Source of the DNA: an uncultured Lactobacillus sp.
Lineage (GTDB): Bacteria; Bacillota; Bacilli; Lactobacillales; Lactobacillaceae
DNA: 52,924 nt
Assembly (NCBI RefSeq): GCF_948948975.1
Contig: NZ_CARBVX010000015.1
Location: 1-52,924, forward strand
Direction: 5' to 3'
Positions 32,859 to 42,407 of the stretch are shown here, one piece after another (within the stretch, counting starts at the first letter, position 1; each line of letters begins with the position of its first letter). The notes under the pieces were generated by a model. That model searched no databases and was not told the origin of the DNA. It was given only the letters and a program-made list of their open reading frames with translations. The translations under genes and the position numbers were made by a program.

Positions 32859-34712
32859 ATGGAACATATGGACAAAAGAACTGATTATGCTGGCAATATT
32901 ACTAGCAAATACGAAGGACAAGAAGTAACCCTTTATGGTTGGGTTCAACGTGTTCGTAATTTAGGAAACTTAGTTTTCATTGACCTTCGTGACCGTGAAG
33001 GAATCGTACAAGTTGTTGTTAACAAAGATTCCGGTGAAAAGTTAATGGAAATTGCTGATTCATTAAATAATGAAGATGTAATTGAAGTAAAGGGAAAAGT
33101 AGTTAAGCGTTCAAGTGTAAACCCAGAAATGAAGACTGGTGAAGTTGAAGTAGATGCTACTGAAATTGACGTATTAAATAAATCAAAAGTGCCACCATTT
33201 GAAATTAAGAATGATATTAATGCGGCAGAACAAACTCGTTTGAAGTACCGCTACCTTGATTTACGTCGTCCAACTCTTCAAAGAGCAATTATTTTACGTT
33301 CAAAGATTTTGAAGGCAGTTCACGAATACTTCGATGAACAAGGCTTTATTGATATTGAAACTCCAATTTTAGGTAAATCATCTCCTGAAGGTGCTCGTGA
33401 CTACTTAGTTCCTTCAAGAATTTACCCAGGTAGTTTCTATGCTTTGCCACAATCACCACAATTATTTAAACAATTATTAATGGGTGCTGGTTTTGATAAG
33501 TACTATCAATTAGCTCGTTGTTTCCGTGACGAAGACTTACGTGGTGACCGTCAACCAGAATTTACTCAAATCGATATGGAAACTTCTTTCTTAGATGAAC
33601 AAGGTGTTCAAGACTATACTGAAGGTCTTTTAAAGAAGATTATGAAAGATGTTATGAACATTGATTTAAAGACGCCAATCAAGCGTATTACTTGGGACGA
33701 AGCAATGAACAAGTATGGTTCTGACAAACCTGATACTCGTTATGAAATGTACCTTCATGACTTAAGCCCAATCTTTAAAGATAGTGACTTTAAGGTATTT
33801 TCTGGTGCAATTGCTAATGGCGGTGTAGTTAAAGGTATTGCTGTTAAGAATGGTGCTAAAGAATATTCACGTAAGAAGATTGAAGAAAAACAAGACTACA
33901 TCAAGCGCTACAATGCTAAAGGTTTAGCTTGGGTTAAATATGAAGATGGCGAATTTTCAGGACCTATTGCTCGTTTCTTAACTGATGAAAACAAGGAAGC
34001 TTTGAAGAAAGAATTTGATCTTGAAGGCGGCGAATTAATCGTTATTGTTGCTGACAAGTGGAAGGTTGTTACTGATTCACTTGATCATCTACGTCGTGAA
34101 TTTGCTCATGAAACTGGTATTATTCCAGAAGGTGTCTTTGACTTTGTATGGGTAGTTGACTGGCCATTGTTTGAGTATGATGAAGGTTTAGGTCGCTGGA
34201 TTGCTGCTCACCACCCATTCACTATGCCAGATGATGAAGGTATTAAGTTGTTAGATACTGATCCTCATAAAGCTCATGCACGTTCATACGATATTGTTAT
34301 GAACGGAGATGAAATGGGTGGTGGATCAATCCGTATCCACAAACGTTCAATTCAAGAAAAGATGTTTAAGGCTTTAGGTTTCACTAAGAAGCGTGCTTAT
34401 GAACAATTTGGTTACTTAATGGATGCTTTAGATATGGGATTCCCACCACATGCTGGTCTTGCTATTGGTCTTGATCGATTAGCTATGATGTTAGCAGGTA
34501 AGGACAACATTCGTGACGTTACTGCCTTTCCAAAGAATGCTTCTGCTTCTGAGCCAATGATGCATGCTCCAGCTCCAGTTGCTGATAAGCAATTAACGGA
34601 TATTGGTATTGAAGTTGAAAAGCAATATGAAGACAGTGTTAAGGAAACTGAACAACGTCTTGAAAAAGAAGCTCAAGAAGATGCTGATAAGAATTCAACT
34701 TGGGATGAATAA
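32859..34712 (+). CDS. aspS: Aspartyl-tRNA synthetase
   Basis: Class II synthetase of the bacterial type, 617 residues: N-terminal OB-fold anticodon-binding domain ([18 protein letters not shown]), motif 2 [16 protein letters not shown] (about 219-234), a large insertion (GAD) domain around 290-420, and motif 3 [12 protein letters not shown] (about 535-546). Start at 32859 has GGAGG 9 bases upstream; ATG at 32868 is less well placed. Co-transcribed with hisS under the T-box. Confidence 0.97.
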   Translation: MEHMDKRTDYAGNITSKYEGQEVTLYGWVQRVRNLGNLVFIDLRDREGIVQVVVNKDSGEKLMEIADSLNNEDVIEVKGKVVKRSSVNPEMKTGEVEVDATEIDVLNKSKVPPFEIKNDINAAEQTRLKYRYLDLRRPTLQRAIILRSKILKAVHEYFDEQGFIDIETPILGKSSPEGARDYLVPSRIYPGSFYALPQSPQLFKQLLMGAGFDKYYQLARCFRDEDLRGDRQPEFTQIDMETSFLDEQGVQDYTEGLLKKIMKDVMNIDLKTPIKRITWDEAMNKYGSDKPDTRYEMYLHDLSPIFKDSDFKVFSGAIANGGVVKGIAVKNGAKEYSRKKIEEKQDYIKRYNAKGLAWVKYEDGEFSGPIARFLTDENKEALKKEFDLEGGELIVIVADKWKVVTDSLDHLRREFAHETGIIPEGVFDFVWVVDWPLFEYDEGLGRWIAAHHPFTMPDDEGIKLLDTDPHKAHARSYDIVMNGDEMGGGSIRIHKRSIQEKMFKALGFTKKRAYEQFGYLMDALDMGFPPHAGLAIGLDRLAMMLAGKDNIRDVTAFPKNASASEPMMHAPAPVADKQLTDIGIEVEKQYEDSVKETEQRLEKEAQEDADKNSTWDE

Positions 34713-34737
34713 TCTTAGTTAAAAAAATTGAATAACA

Positions 34738-34783
34738 AAAAATTGCATTACCTAACTTTTAAAGTAGGTAATGCAATTTTTTT
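34738..34783. terminator. Bidirectional terminator between aspS and the aminotransferase
   Basis: AAAATTGCATTACCTACTTT-like arms pair over about 15 bases (ATTGCATTACCTA / TAGGTAATGCAAT) with T-runs on both strands. Confidence 0.95.
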
Positions 34784-34789
34784 ATTTAT

Positions 34790-35974
34790 TTAAATATTTT
34801 CAACAAATTTTGCAATTCGTTTTAAGGCTTCTTGTAATTGTTCTGTTGAAGAAGCATAAGACATTCTAACATATCCTTGGCCGCCTTTACCGAAATAGCG
34901 CCCTGGTGTCACACCAACTTTGGCCTTAGTAGCCAATTCATTAGCAAAGGCTTCATCATCGGTACCAAATGCGTCTGGAATCTTAGCAAATATATAGAAA
35001 GCTCCTTGAGGAGTAGACATTTCAAAGCCTAATTTTTCTAGTCCAGCCTTCATAAACTTTAAGCGGTCTTCGTAAATCTGACGTGATTCAAGTGGATCAT
35101 TTTGTCCATTATTTAAGGCTTCAATTGCAGCAGCTTGAACATTATCCGTTACAGAGGTAACAAGAAATGCATTTACTTTTTGAATGGTTTTCATAATATC
35201 TGCAGGAGCTGCAATATATCCTAGACGCCAACCTGTCATTGCGTATGCTTTTGAAAGCCCTGAAATTAGAATGTTGCGCTCAGGAATATATTGAGATAAA
35301 GAGTGATGAACATTATTATCGTAAACCAATTCACCATATATTTCGTCTGTAACCGAGAAGAGATGGTACTTGGCAATAACTTCTGCAAGTGCCTTTAAAG
35401 TGGCTGCTGGATAAACACGACCTGTCGGGTTAGATGGATCAGTTAAAATGATTGCTTTAGCGCCTTTTCCTTCATTTTGTAGTACTGTCTCAAGATGTTC
35501 AGGAGTCAGGATAAAATCATCTTTTGAAGTATCAATTTGGACTGGGATAGCTCCCGTTAATTTAATTAATTGAAAATATAAAGCCCATACTGGAGTAGGA
35601 ACTAAAATTTTATCACCTGGATTTAAAATTGACATGAATACATCATTTAAAGCACCAGTAGCTCCAACTGTAACGCAAATTTCAGTTTTTGAATCGTATT
35701 TAACGTCAAGACTACGATCAAGGTAGTTGCTAATAGCTTCTAATAACTCAGGTTTACCGGCTTGTGGTGCATAATGCGAGTCATTTGCTTTAATATCAGC
35801 AATAGCTGCATCTTTAACATGATCTGGTGTATTTAAATCTGGTTCTCCAATCGTTAATTTAATAATTCCTGGGATTTGAGACGCTTTTTCATCAAAGGCT
35901 CTAATTTTTGAAGGTCCTAAAGAATTTAGTCGTGTATTTTTTGTAAGTGATAAATCATTTGCTAATTTTGGCAT
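34790..35974 (-). CDS. Class I/II aminotransferase (aspartate/aromatic type)
   Basis: PLP-dependent transaminase of 394 residues. The start at 35974 follows AGAGGGGG; a longer frame upstream to 36034 has no binding site and overlaps the promoter (TATAAT on the minus strand, 35995-36000). PLP lysine in SGLSKAYAMTGWRLGY (about 230), DPSNPTG (about 168-174) and the C-terminal substrate Arg in YVRMSYA. It resembles PatA/AspC group I enzymes with aspartate or aromatic substrates. Monocistronic; convergent with aspS. Confidence 0.9.
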   Translation of the reverse strand: MPKLANDLSLTKNTRLNSLGPSKIRAFDEKASQIPGIIKLTIGEPDLNTPDHVKDAAIADIKANDSHYAPQAGKPELLEAISNYLDRSLDVKYDSKTEICVTVGATGALNDVFMSILNPGDKILVPTPVWALYFQLIKLTGAIPVQIDTSKDDFILTPEHLETVLQNEGKGAKAIILTDPSNPTGRVYPAATLKALAEVIAKYHLFSVTDEIYGELVYDNNVHHSLSQYIPERNILISGLSKAYAMTGWRLGYIAAPADIMKTIQKVNAFLVTSVTDNVQAAAIEALNNGQNDPLESRQIYEDRLKFMKAGLEKLGFEMSTPQGAFYIFAKIPDAFGTDDEAFANELATKAKVGVTPGRYFGKGGQGYVRMSYASSTEQLQEALKRIAKFVENI

Positions 35975-36078
35975 AAAAAATCCCCCTCTAATATTATAGA
36001 TTATTGTATAGAAACAAAAATCATGAGACAACATTTTTATGTTAAAATTTGGTATCTTTAATTTTAGAAGGTGAAAAA

Positions 36079-36507
36079 ATGTTTGATAAAAAAGAAGCTC
36101 TTAAAAAATTAAATTCTGAGCAATATGAAGTTACACAACATGCAGCAACTGAAATGCCTTTTAGTGGAAAATATAATGATTTTAATCAAAAAGGAATTTA
36201 TGTCGATGTAGTTTCCGGTGAACCACTTTTTTCAAGTCAAGATAAATATGATGCAGGATGTGGTTGGCCAAGTTTTACTAAACCAATAAAAAAATTAAGT
36301 TATAGACGGGATCAATCCCATGGAATGGAACGAACAGAAGTGAAAAGCCCCATTGCTGATTCCCACTTAGGTCATGTTTTTACTGATGGACCAGTCGATC
36401 AGGGAGGATTAAGATATTGTATTAATTCTGCTTCCTTAAAATTCATTCCATATGATAAGCTAGAAGAGGAAGGCTATAATCAATATAAAAAAATATTTGA
36501 GGAATAG
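36079..36507 (+). CDS. msrB: Peptide methionine (R)-S-oxide reductase
   Basis: Reduces methionine-R-sulfoxide in proteins. Start at 36079 after GAAGG; the in-frame upstream extension to 36049 overlaps the promoter-like TTAAAAT. The 142-residue protein has [10 protein letters not shown] (about 58-67), [14 protein letters not shown] segment, DSHLGHVF (about 94-101) and the catalytic Cys in [12 protein letters not shown] (about 110-121). It lacks a CxxC zinc pair at the usual places, giving the zinc-free form. Four bases precede the SGNH hydrolase gene. Confidence 0.95.
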   Translation: MFDKKEALKKLNSEQYEVTQHAATEMPFSGKYNDFNQKGIYVDVVSGEPLFSSQDKYDAGCGWPSFTKPIKKLSYRRDQSHGMERTEVKSPIADSHLGHVFTDGPVDQGGLRYCINSASLKFIPYDKLEEEGYNQYKKIFEE

Positions 36508-36511
36508 GATC

Positions 36512-37273
36512 ATGAATTTAATACAAGTTTTTGATAATTTGAAGATTCCAGAAGAAAATATTCCTGAATTATTAGAGTTTGCTGGTCAACATGAAGACTT
36601 TTTGACAAAGATAGTTAAAGCCTCTGGTAATCAGGTTGAATACAGTGTAAGTGGGACACAGTCTACTAATAGTAAGCTTGTAGATAAACAGATTGCCTTT
36701 TTAGGAAGTTCTGTTACTTATGGTGCAGGTGCCTTGAGTGAATCATTCGTAGATTATTTAAGAAAAAAAGATGGGATTTACCCATTTAAAGAAGCTGTTT
36801 CCGGAACAACCTTAGCAGAAAATGGTGATGATTCTTATGTAGCACGTTTGGAGAAACTTCCAATTTTAGAAAATATAAGTGCGTTTGTTTTGCAACTTTC
36901 AACTAATGATGCTAAAGCTGACATTCCTTTAGGTAAAATTAGTGAAAGTGACAAATATGATATTACAACTAGTATTGGGGCAATTGAATTCATTTTAGAA
37001 TATGTTAAAAAGACTTGGAATTGTCCTGTTTTGATTTATTCTAATCCATCTTTTGATTCTGAAAAATATGGTGAATTAGTAGAAGCAACAAAAGAGTTAC
37101 AAAAGAAATGGAAATTTAAGTTTCTTAATATGTGGGATGACAAGCGCTTTGATTACAATGAAAAAGACCGTCATCTCTATATGGTTGACGATATTCATCC
37201 CACTCGTGCTGGATATAAGTTGAGCTGGCTTCCTGAATTTGAAAAAGCGCTTAATGATATTTATGAAAATTAG
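36512..37273 (+). CDS. SGNH/GDSL-family hydrolase
   Basis: A 253-residue soluble esterase/lipase-like protein without a signal peptide. Start at 36512 with GAGGAATAGG upstream; the frame also opens at 36497. Block I IAFLGSSVTYGAG (about 57-69; Ser replaces Asp of the classical GDS), block II Gly in SGTTLAENG, block III STNDAK (about 130) and block V DDIHPTRAG with catalytic Asp-His (about 232-240). Such enzymes deacylate carbohydrates or lipids; the substrate is unknown. Co-transcribed with msrB and closed by a terminator. Confidence 0.85.
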   Translation: MNLIQVFDNLKIPEENIPELLEFAGQHEDFLTKIVKASGNQVEYSVSGTQSTNSKLVDKQIAFLGSSVTYGAGALSESFVDYLRKKDGIYPFKEAVSGTTLAENGDDSYVARLEKLPILENISAFVLQLSTNDAKADIPLGKISESDKYDITTSIGAIEFILEYVKKTWNCPVLIYSNPSFDSEKYGELVEATKELQKKWKFKFLNMWDDKRFDYNEKDRHLYMVDDIHPTRAGYKLSWLPEFEKALNDIYEN

Positions 37274-37281
37274 TTTTATTT

Positions 37282-37326
37282 AAAATCCATCTTTTGATTT
37301 TATATAATCGAGAGATGGATTTTTTT
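37282..37326 (+). terminator. Terminator after the SGNH gene
   Basis: AAAATCCATCT and AGATGGATTTTTTT form an 11-bp stem with seven T. From here to 37556 the sequence is AT-rich with no supported gene. Confidence 0.88.
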
Positions 37327-37556
37327 ATTCTTTTGCAGATAAAATAAATTTATATTTATTACGTTAATATAATTATGTAAAGTGTTGTTTTGAAAATAGA
37401 TTTAATATAAACGCCGGCTATAATCGATGCACTTAACAGCAGTGATAGCTATAAAACTAAATATTATGACTAAGAAAGAAATTATAAATCTGTTATCATA
37501 GCAATATCTAATATCACTTAGATTTGTTTTATGTTTAATTAGAAAGATGATATTTA

Positions 37557-37748
37557 ATGGTTAAACTAACAGAAGCTAGAAAAAAAGCTAATAAAAAATG
37601 GGATGAACATAATAAAGATAGAAAGAACTACATAGTTAAACGATCCACTACAAAGAACTTTATTCTTAAGTCGGCTACGGAAGAAGATTTAAAAAATATA
37701 GAGTCCTATATAATAGAAAGAAGAGCAAAGTTAAAGGAAAGTAAGTAA
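37557..37748 (+). CDS. Small basic DNA-binding-like protein (ribbon-helix-helix type), copy 2
   Basis: A 63-residue near-twin of the protein at 2850-3050: residues 3-49 are identical apart from Asn-to-His and Thr-to-Ser changes, while the ends differ (MVKLTEA start, RRAKLKESK tail). The binding site is AGAAAGATG-like and weaker than in copy 1. No partner gene follows; a terminator lies directly downstream. It sits alone between SGNH and msrA, in a stretch with phage-like arm repeats, so it looks like an inserted or residual mobile-element gene. Confidence 0.65.
   Translation: MVKLTEARKKANKKWDEHNKDRKNYIVKRSTTKNFILKSATEEDLKNIESYIIERRAKLKESK
37563..37703 (+). repeat. Dispersed 141-bp repeat, copy 2 (partner at 2856-2996)
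   Basis: Matches 2856-2996 with two differences over 141 bases, in direct orientation, 34.7 kb apart. The identity ends abruptly at both sides. Confidence 0.9.
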
Positions 37749-37758
37749 TATAAAAAAG

Positions 37759-37795
37759 AAGTCACTTCAGAATATTAGTTCTAAAGTGACTTTTC
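37759..37795 (+). terminator. Terminator after copy 2
   Basis: AAGTCACTT and AAGTGACTTTTC arms pair over about 9-12 bases with a short T-run. Confidence 0.8.
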
Positions 37796-37848
37796 TTGTA
37801 CAAGAAATAAAGCTTAGTCAATAATATAAATAGAAAAATAATTTTTCT

Positions 37849-37870
37849 AAAAGTACCACAAAAGTACCAC
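37849..37870. repeat. Tandem 11-bp repeat (AAAAGTACCAC x 2)
   Basis: Two perfect adjacent copies, 37849-37859 and 37860-37870, in AT-rich DNA upstream of msrA. Short tandem repeats like this are typical arm-type integrase sites or remnants of an attachment region; no integrase gene is present nearby. Confidence 0.6.
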
Positions 37871-37962
37871 AATTTTGATAAACATTGATTTTTTAGAAAG
37901 TTAGTGGAAATATAGTGAAAGTAATCCATAATTATTCAAATTTAGAAAGAAGTGCTAATAAA

Positions 37963-38520
37963 ATGAAAGACGTTAAATCCCTTGATAACAATGAAAAAAC
38001 GCAGTATGACACAGCTATCTTTGCTGGCGGTTGTTTCTGGTGCATGGTTGCTCCTTTCGATACATATCCTGGTGTCATAAAGGTCGAATCAGGTTATACC
38101 GGTGGAGTCGTGCCTAACCCTACTTACGAACAAGTTTGTACGGGATTAACTGGGCATACTGAGGCGGTTCGCATTACTTATGATCCAAATAAACTATCTT
38201 ATGAGGATTTAGTTAATATTTATTGGCAAGTTACTGATCCAACTGATGCTATGGGACAATTTCAAGATCGCGGCAGTCAATATCAACCAGTGATTTACTA
38301 TAATTCACCTGAACAAAAAGAAATTGCTGAGCAATCACGTAAATCTTTAGCAGATTCAAATAAGTTTTCAGATCCAATTGTAACCCGTATTGAACCAGCA
38401 AAGCCTTTCTATTTGGCTGAAGATTACCATCAAGATTTCTATAAAAAAGATCCAGCACGGTATGCTTTAGAAGAGGCCGGAGGGAGAGAACAATTTATCA
38501 AAAAACATTGGAAAAAATAG
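37963..38520 (+). CDS. msrA: Peptide methionine (S)-S-oxide reductase
   Basis: Reduces methionine-S-sulfoxide. Start uncertain: ATG at 37963 gives 185 residues with a weak site; GTG at 37915 has GTGGA 6 bases upstream and adds 16 residues. Catalytic motif AGGCFWC (about 21-27 from 37963), then GYTGG, GHTEAV and DYHQDFYKK, all family hallmarks. No resolving Cys is obvious near the C terminus. It is separated from msrB by the SGNH gene and the inserted small gene. Confidence 0.93.
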   Translation: MKDVKSLDNNEKTQYDTAIFAGGCFWCMVAPFDTYPGVIKVESGYTGGVVPNPTYEQVCTGLTGHTEAVRITYDPNKLSYEDLVNIYWQVTDPTDAMGQFQDRGSQYQPVIYYNSPEQKEIAEQSRKSLADSNKFSDPIVTRIEPAKPFYLAEDYHQDFYKKDPARYALEEAGGREQFIKKHWKK

Positions 38521-38585
38521 ACTTGTTTTTAACTATAAATATCTTTACACTAGATACGTTATGAACATAGTAAAAGAGGAAAATT

Positions 38586-39464
38586 ATGAGTACATTAGAA
38601 AGGCTTTCGCGGCGTCATATTTTAATTTCAAAGTTATCAGCAGCTTTGTTTTATGCTTTAGCCGTTGCTATCGCCTTAAACTTTTTCTGGCAACCTGGTA
38701 AAATTTATGCTTCTGGAATTACTGGTTTTGCCCAAATTTTACAGTCTGTATCAGAACGATATTTACCATTTACATTAGCGACATCAGTGATGTATTTTGT
38801 ATTAAATATTCCATTGTTTATTCTAGGATGGTTTAAAATTGGCCATCGCTTTACGATTTTTACTTTAATTGCAGTTTTATTGGCATCTATCATGATGAAA
38901 ATTATTGCTCCAATTAAGATGAGCTATGATCCAATTATTTGTGCAATTTTTGGTGGGGTAATTAATGGTGTTGGTACTGGGATCGCTTTAAAATCTGGTA
39001 TCTCTACCGGTGGATTAGATGTCTTAGGGATTATTTTGCGAAAGAAAACTGGTAAAAGTTTTGGTCAAATAAATATCTTTTTTAACCTAATTATCGTAAT
39101 ATGTGCTGGTTTTGTATTTGGATGGACTCGAGCTCTATATACAGCTTTGAATATCTTTGTCAATGGGAAGGTAATAGATGCTGTCTATAATCAACATCAA
39201 AAGATGCAGGTATTAATTGTAACAGAACATCCTAAACATATTATTGATGGAATTCAGGCTAAAATGCATCGTGGAATTACTATTCTGCATGATGCCGAGG
39301 GTGCGTATAGTCATACTGAAAAGACAGTCTTATTAATGGTAATTGATAAATATGATATGTATGACATTTATAATATTGTCTTAAACCATGATCCTTATGC
39401 CTTCATGAGTTTAAGCGAAGTTTCGAAGGTATATGGAAGATTCAAGGAACAGACGCCAGTTTAG
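38586..39464 (+). CDS. YitT family membrane protein
   Basis: A 292-residue protein with five to six N-terminal membrane helices (GALNFFW, ITGFAQIL, IFGGVINGVGTGIAL, STGGLDVLG) and a C-terminal soluble DUF2179 domain from about 205 (MQVLIVTEHPKHI, HRGITILHDAEGAYS). The family is widespread in Firmicutes with no established biochemical role. Binding site GAGG. It precedes the serine dehydratase genes by 87 bases, without a clear terminator. Confidence 0.88.
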   Translation: MSTLERLSRRHILISKLSAALFYALAVAIALNFFWQPGKIYASGITGFAQILQSVSERYLPFTLATSVMYFVLNIPLFILGWFKIGHRFTIFTLIAVLLASIMMKIIAPIKMSYDPIICAIFGGVINGVGTGIALKSGISTGGLDVLGIILRKKTGKSFGQINIFFNLIIVICAGFVFGWTRALYTALNIFVNGKVIDAVYNQHQKMQVLIVTEHPKHIIDGIQAKMHRGITILHDAEGAYSHTEKTVLLMVIDKYDMYDIYNIVLNHDPYAFMSLSEVSKVYGRFKEQTPV

Positions 39465-39551
39465 ATGTTACTAGAAAACGATTATTTCACTTTATACAAC
39501 AAAGGAAATGGTCGTTTTTCTTTAAAAATATTTTTATGTAGGGAATCTAAG

Positions 39552-40214
39552 ATGGAAAATCGTTTTAAAAGTGTTTTTGATATCATTGGTCCAGTTATGA
39601 TTGGACCCTCTAGTTCACATACAGCTGGTGCAGTAGCAATTGGTAGAGAAGGGAATAAGCTTTTTGGAGGAATTCCTAAAAAGGTTACTGTTCATTATTA
39701 TGGTTCTTTTGCTCAAACTCATCGTGGACATGGTACTGATTATGCAATTGCCGCTGGGATTTTGGGCTTTACCACTTCTGACTTACGAGTACCAAAAGCT
39801 CCAGAAATTGCACGTAAGCGCGGTATTGATATTAGATTTGTAGAGGAAAAGGGAGAAAGCCCCATTCATCACCCGAATACAGCGATTTTAGATATGACTG
39901 ATGGTCATAAAAAAGTTCAGTTGGCAGGCTGTTCTATTGGTGGTGGGGCAATAGAAATTCGACGCTTAGTAATCCATGATATTGTGGTTGAGCCAAGCGG
40001 TACGTTGCCCATTGTTCTATTGATTGATCCAGAAAGAAAAATAAAAAATCAAAGATCCTTAACTTCCTTTTTACAACAAAAGGCACCCTTTAATGAGAGT
40101 AGAATATATAAAAGTCCTGACTATTACATCTATGAATATGATATTCAAAACTATTTTAAGCCTTCTTTAATTGGAGAACTCAAGAAAAAATATAAAAACA
40201 TTGTTTATTTATGA
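39552..40214 (+). CDS. sdaAB: L-serine dehydratase, beta subunit
   Basis: Start ATG at 39552 after TAGGGAA; the frame is open to 39465 but has no site there. The 220-residue protein begins with the SDH-beta domain: FDIIGPVMIGPSSSHTAGA (split motif GPSSSHTAG, about 15-23), YGSFAQTHRGHGTD (about 46-59). It forms the heteromeric iron-sulphur L-serine dehydratase with the next gene, converting serine to pyruvate and ammonia. The usual C-terminal ACT domain is short or atypical here. Twelve bases to sdaAA. Confidence 0.93.
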   Translation: MENRFKSVFDIIGPVMIGPSSSHTAGAVAIGREGNKLFGGIPKKVTVHYYGSFAQTHRGHGTDYAIAAGILGFTTSDLRVPKAPEIARKRGIDIRFVEEKGESPIHHPNTAILDMTDGHKKVQLAGCSIGGGAIEIRRLVIHDIVVEPSGTLPIVLLIDPERKIKNQRSLTSFLQQKAPFNESRIYKSPDYYIYEYDIQNYFKPSLIGELKKKYKNIVYL

Positions 40215-40226
40215 AATGAGAAACTA

Positions 40227-41108
40227 ATGTACAATCATATTAAAGAAATTGTTGCAGACGCTGAAAAAACAGAAAAGCCTATTTCAGAATTAATAATTGA
40301 GCAAGAATGCAAATTATCAGGTCTATCTAGAGAAAAAGTATGGACTAAAATGAAATATAATCTTGAAACCATGCGAGCTGCAGTTAGTAAAGGAAGTAGT
40401 GGTAAAGGAGTATTTTCTCATACTGGCTTAACAGGTGGTGAAGCGATTAAAATAAAGAATTATCGTGAAAAAGGACATACTCTTTCTGGTGATTTTATGA
40501 TGGAAGCTGTGCAAAATGCCGTAGCGACAAATGAAGTAAATGCTGCGATGGGCGTCATTTGTGCAACCCCAACAGCTGGCTCTTCTGGCACACTTCCAGG
40601 TATTTTATTTATGCTTGAAAAAAAGCTCAACTTAAATGAAGAGCAAATGATTCGCTTTCTCTTTACTGCAGGAGGAATGGGATTAGTTATTGGAAATAAT
40701 GCGGAAATTGCTGGGGCAACCGGCGGATGCCAAGCAGAAGTCGGTTCAGCATCCGCAATGGGCGCATCAGCGGCTGTAGAAATAGCTGGTGGTACACCTA
40801 CGCAAAGCTCCCAAGCTTTGGCGATTGCGATGTCTAATTTATTAGGATTAGTGTGTGATCCAATAGCAGGACTAGTAGAAGTACCCTGTGTAAAAAGAAA
40901 TGCCATTGGAGCAGGCAACGCACTAATTGCGGCTGATATGGCACTAGCTGGATGTACCAGTGTTATTCCGGCTGATGAATGTATTGATGCTATGAAAAAA
41001 GTGGGTCATCAAATGCCAGTATCATTAAGAGAAACTGGTATTGGGGGATTAGCAGGCACTCCAACAGGACAGGCTATTAAGGCTAGAATTTTTGGAAAAG
41101 ATGTTTAA
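40227..41108 (+). CDS. sdaAA: L-serine dehydratase, alpha subunit
   Basis: Catalytic subunit of 293 residues carrying the [4Fe-4S] cluster. Visible family motifs: CATPTAGSSGTLPG (about 112-125), GATGGCQAEVG (about 166-176) with a cluster Cys, CDPIAGLVEVPCVKRN (about 212-227) with further Cys, and terminal RETGIGGLAGTPTG. The cluster is oxygen-labile, so the enzyme likely works under low oxygen. The last 8 bases overlap the SufT-like gene. Confidence 0.95.
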   Translation: MYNHIKEIVADAEKTEKPISELIIEQECKLSGLSREKVWTKMKYNLETMRAAVSKGSSGKGVFSHTGLTGGEAIKIKNYREKGHTLSGDFMMEAVQNAVATNEVNAAMGVICATPTAGSSGTLPGILFMLEKKLNLNEEQMIRFLFTAGGMGLVIGNNAEIAGATGGCQAEVGSASAMGASAAVEIAGGTPTQSSQALAIAMSNLLGLVCDPIAGLVEVPCVKRNAIGAGNALIAADMALAGCTSVIPADECIDAMKKVGHQMPVSLRETGIGGLAGTPTGQAIKARIFGKDV

Positions 41109-41430
41109 AATGCGGACTAGTGAAGAAATTAAGCAAAATATTATCAATCAACTAGCAACTGTCATAGACCCAGAGTTAGGAGTAGATATTGTTAATCTAG
41201 GACTAGTCTACGAGCTTGATTTAGATGAAGGTGGAATTTGTTTGATTAATATGACTTTAACCACTCCAGCTTGTCCTTTAACAGAAGTATTAATTGAATT
41301 GGTTACTACAGCAGTTATGAAGGTTCCTGAAGTCAAAAATGTTGATGTTGAGTTCGTTTGGTACCCAGTTTGGAGTCCAGAAAAGATGAGTGATCAAGCT
41401 AAAAAATATTTTGGATATGATAAAAAATAA
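41101..41430 (+). CDS. SufT-like (MIP18/DUF59) Fe-S cluster assembly factor
   Basis: Start chosen at ATG 41101 (GGAAAAG upstream); TTG 41092 and ATG 41110 are alternatives. The roughly 109-residue protein has the DUF59 core: VIDPELGVDIVNLGLVY, MTLTTPACPL with the conserved Cys, and VEFVWYPVWSPEKMS. Such proteins help mature iron-sulphur enzymes. The start lies inside sdaAA, so it is translationally coupled to an enzyme that needs a [4Fe-4S] cluster, suggesting a dedicated maturation factor. This link is inference. Confidence 0.85.
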   Translation: MFKMRTSEEIKQNIINQLATVIDPELGVDIVNLGLVYELDLDEGGICLINMTLTTPACPLTEVLIELVTTAVMKVPEVKNVDVEFVWYPVWSPEKMSDQAKKYFGYDKK

Positions 41431-41445
41431 AATAAATAGAAGCAA

Positions 41446-41484
41446 AAAAAGATCTTTCAAAATTTAATGAAAGATCTTTTTAAA
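41446..41484. terminator. Bidirectional terminator after the sda operon
   Basis: AAAAGATCTTTCA and TGAAAGATCTTTTT form a 13-bp stem; the flanking genes are convergent. Confidence 0.93.
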
Positions 41485-41501
41485 ATGTTTAATTTTATTT
41501 G

Positions 41502-42344
41502 TTACTTAGCGTAGTCATCAATACCGAGGTGTTCTAAAATTAGTGCTGCTGTTTCTTCAATTGAACGATGAGCAACGTTAATTACATAGCAACCAAGTTT
41601 CTTATAAAGTTTATTGGCTGCTTCAAGTTCTGCATTGATAGAATCCATATTAGAATAAGTTGTATCTGGATTTAAGCCATAGGCTATCATTCTTTGACGT
41701 CTGATTTCATTCAAAACGGATGGATCATTTGTTAAACCAATGATTTTCTTAGGATTAATCTTATAAATCTCATCTGGAATATGGGTTTGAGGCACAAGTG
41801 GTAAATTAGCGACCTTAAGATTCTTGTTAGCTAAGAATAAAGAAAGTGGAGTCTTAGAAGTTCTAGAAACACCAAGTAAAACAACGTCAGCTTCTAAGAA
41901 ACCTTTTGGATCTTTTCCGTCATCATACATAACAGCAAATTCCATTGCGGAAATTCTATCAAAGTAATTTTGACCCATATGGTGAACAGCACCGATTTCA
42001 TGTTTAGGTTCTTCACCAGTTAAAGCATGAATGTTGTCAATTACGCCAGAAAGTAAGTCGACGTATTTCATATTATGTTCACGTGCAAATTTAATTACAG
42101 CCAATTGTTCATCTTCGTGAATCAAGGTAAAGGCAATTAATACGTTTTCAAATTCTGTGATTTCACTAAAAACTTTTTCTAGCTTTTCTCGATTTGTAAT
42201 AAAAGGATAGCGCCGGTAGTTAAACTTAACATTTGGATATTGTACCGCACCAGCTTGGACCATATTGAAAGCTGTATCACCTACAGAGTCAGAAATAATA
42301 ATTAGATTAACAATTTTTTGATTTTCTTTTTTTTCTTCAGTCAT
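41502..42344 (-). CDS. PEP synthase/PPDK regulatory kinase-pyrophosphorylase (PSRP, DUF299)
   Basis: Start at 42344 behind TGAGGTG; the GTG at 42353 overlaps that site. The 280-residue protein begins NLIIISDSVGDTAFNM, has the P-loop-like GVSRTSKTPLS (about 155-165) and ends with an IEETAALIL helix, as in the bifunctional regulators that phosphorylate and dephosphorylate PEP synthase or pyruvate phosphate dikinase. No target gene is in the window; whether the genome has one cannot be told. Divergent from rpsU. Confidence 0.92.
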   Translation of the reverse strand: MTEEKKENQKIVNLIIISDSVGDTAFNMVQAGAVQYPNVKFNYRRYPFITNREKLEKVFSEITEFENVLIAFTLIHEDEQLAVIKFAREHNMKYVDLLSGVIDNIHALTGEEPKHEIGAVHHMGQNYFDRISAMEFAVMYDDGKDPKGFLEADVVLLGVSRTSKTPLSLFLANKNLKVANLPLVPQTHIPDEIYKINPKKIIGLTNDPSVLNEIRRQRMIAYGLNPDTTYSNMDSINAELEAANKLYKKLGCYVINVAHRSIEETAALILEHLGIDDYAK

Positions 42345-42369
42345 ATATTTCACCTCATTATTTATCTAA

Positions 42370-42378
42370 ATTATACCA
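42370..42378 (-). promoter_or_regulatory. Extended -10 promoter of the regulatory kinase gene
   Basis: On the minus strand TGGTATAAT gives an extended -10, about 25 bases before the start codon. No clear -35 is seen. Confidence 0.55.
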
Positions 42379-42407
42379 AAATAAGTAAGAAAAATGTTAA
42401 TCGACTA

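Noticed and set aside
40460..40918. 152-codon minus-strand ORF within sdaAA.
   Set aside because: Mirror frame of a conserved gene; Pro/Ala/Ile composition follows from the antisense of Gly/Ala/Asn codons; no binding site.
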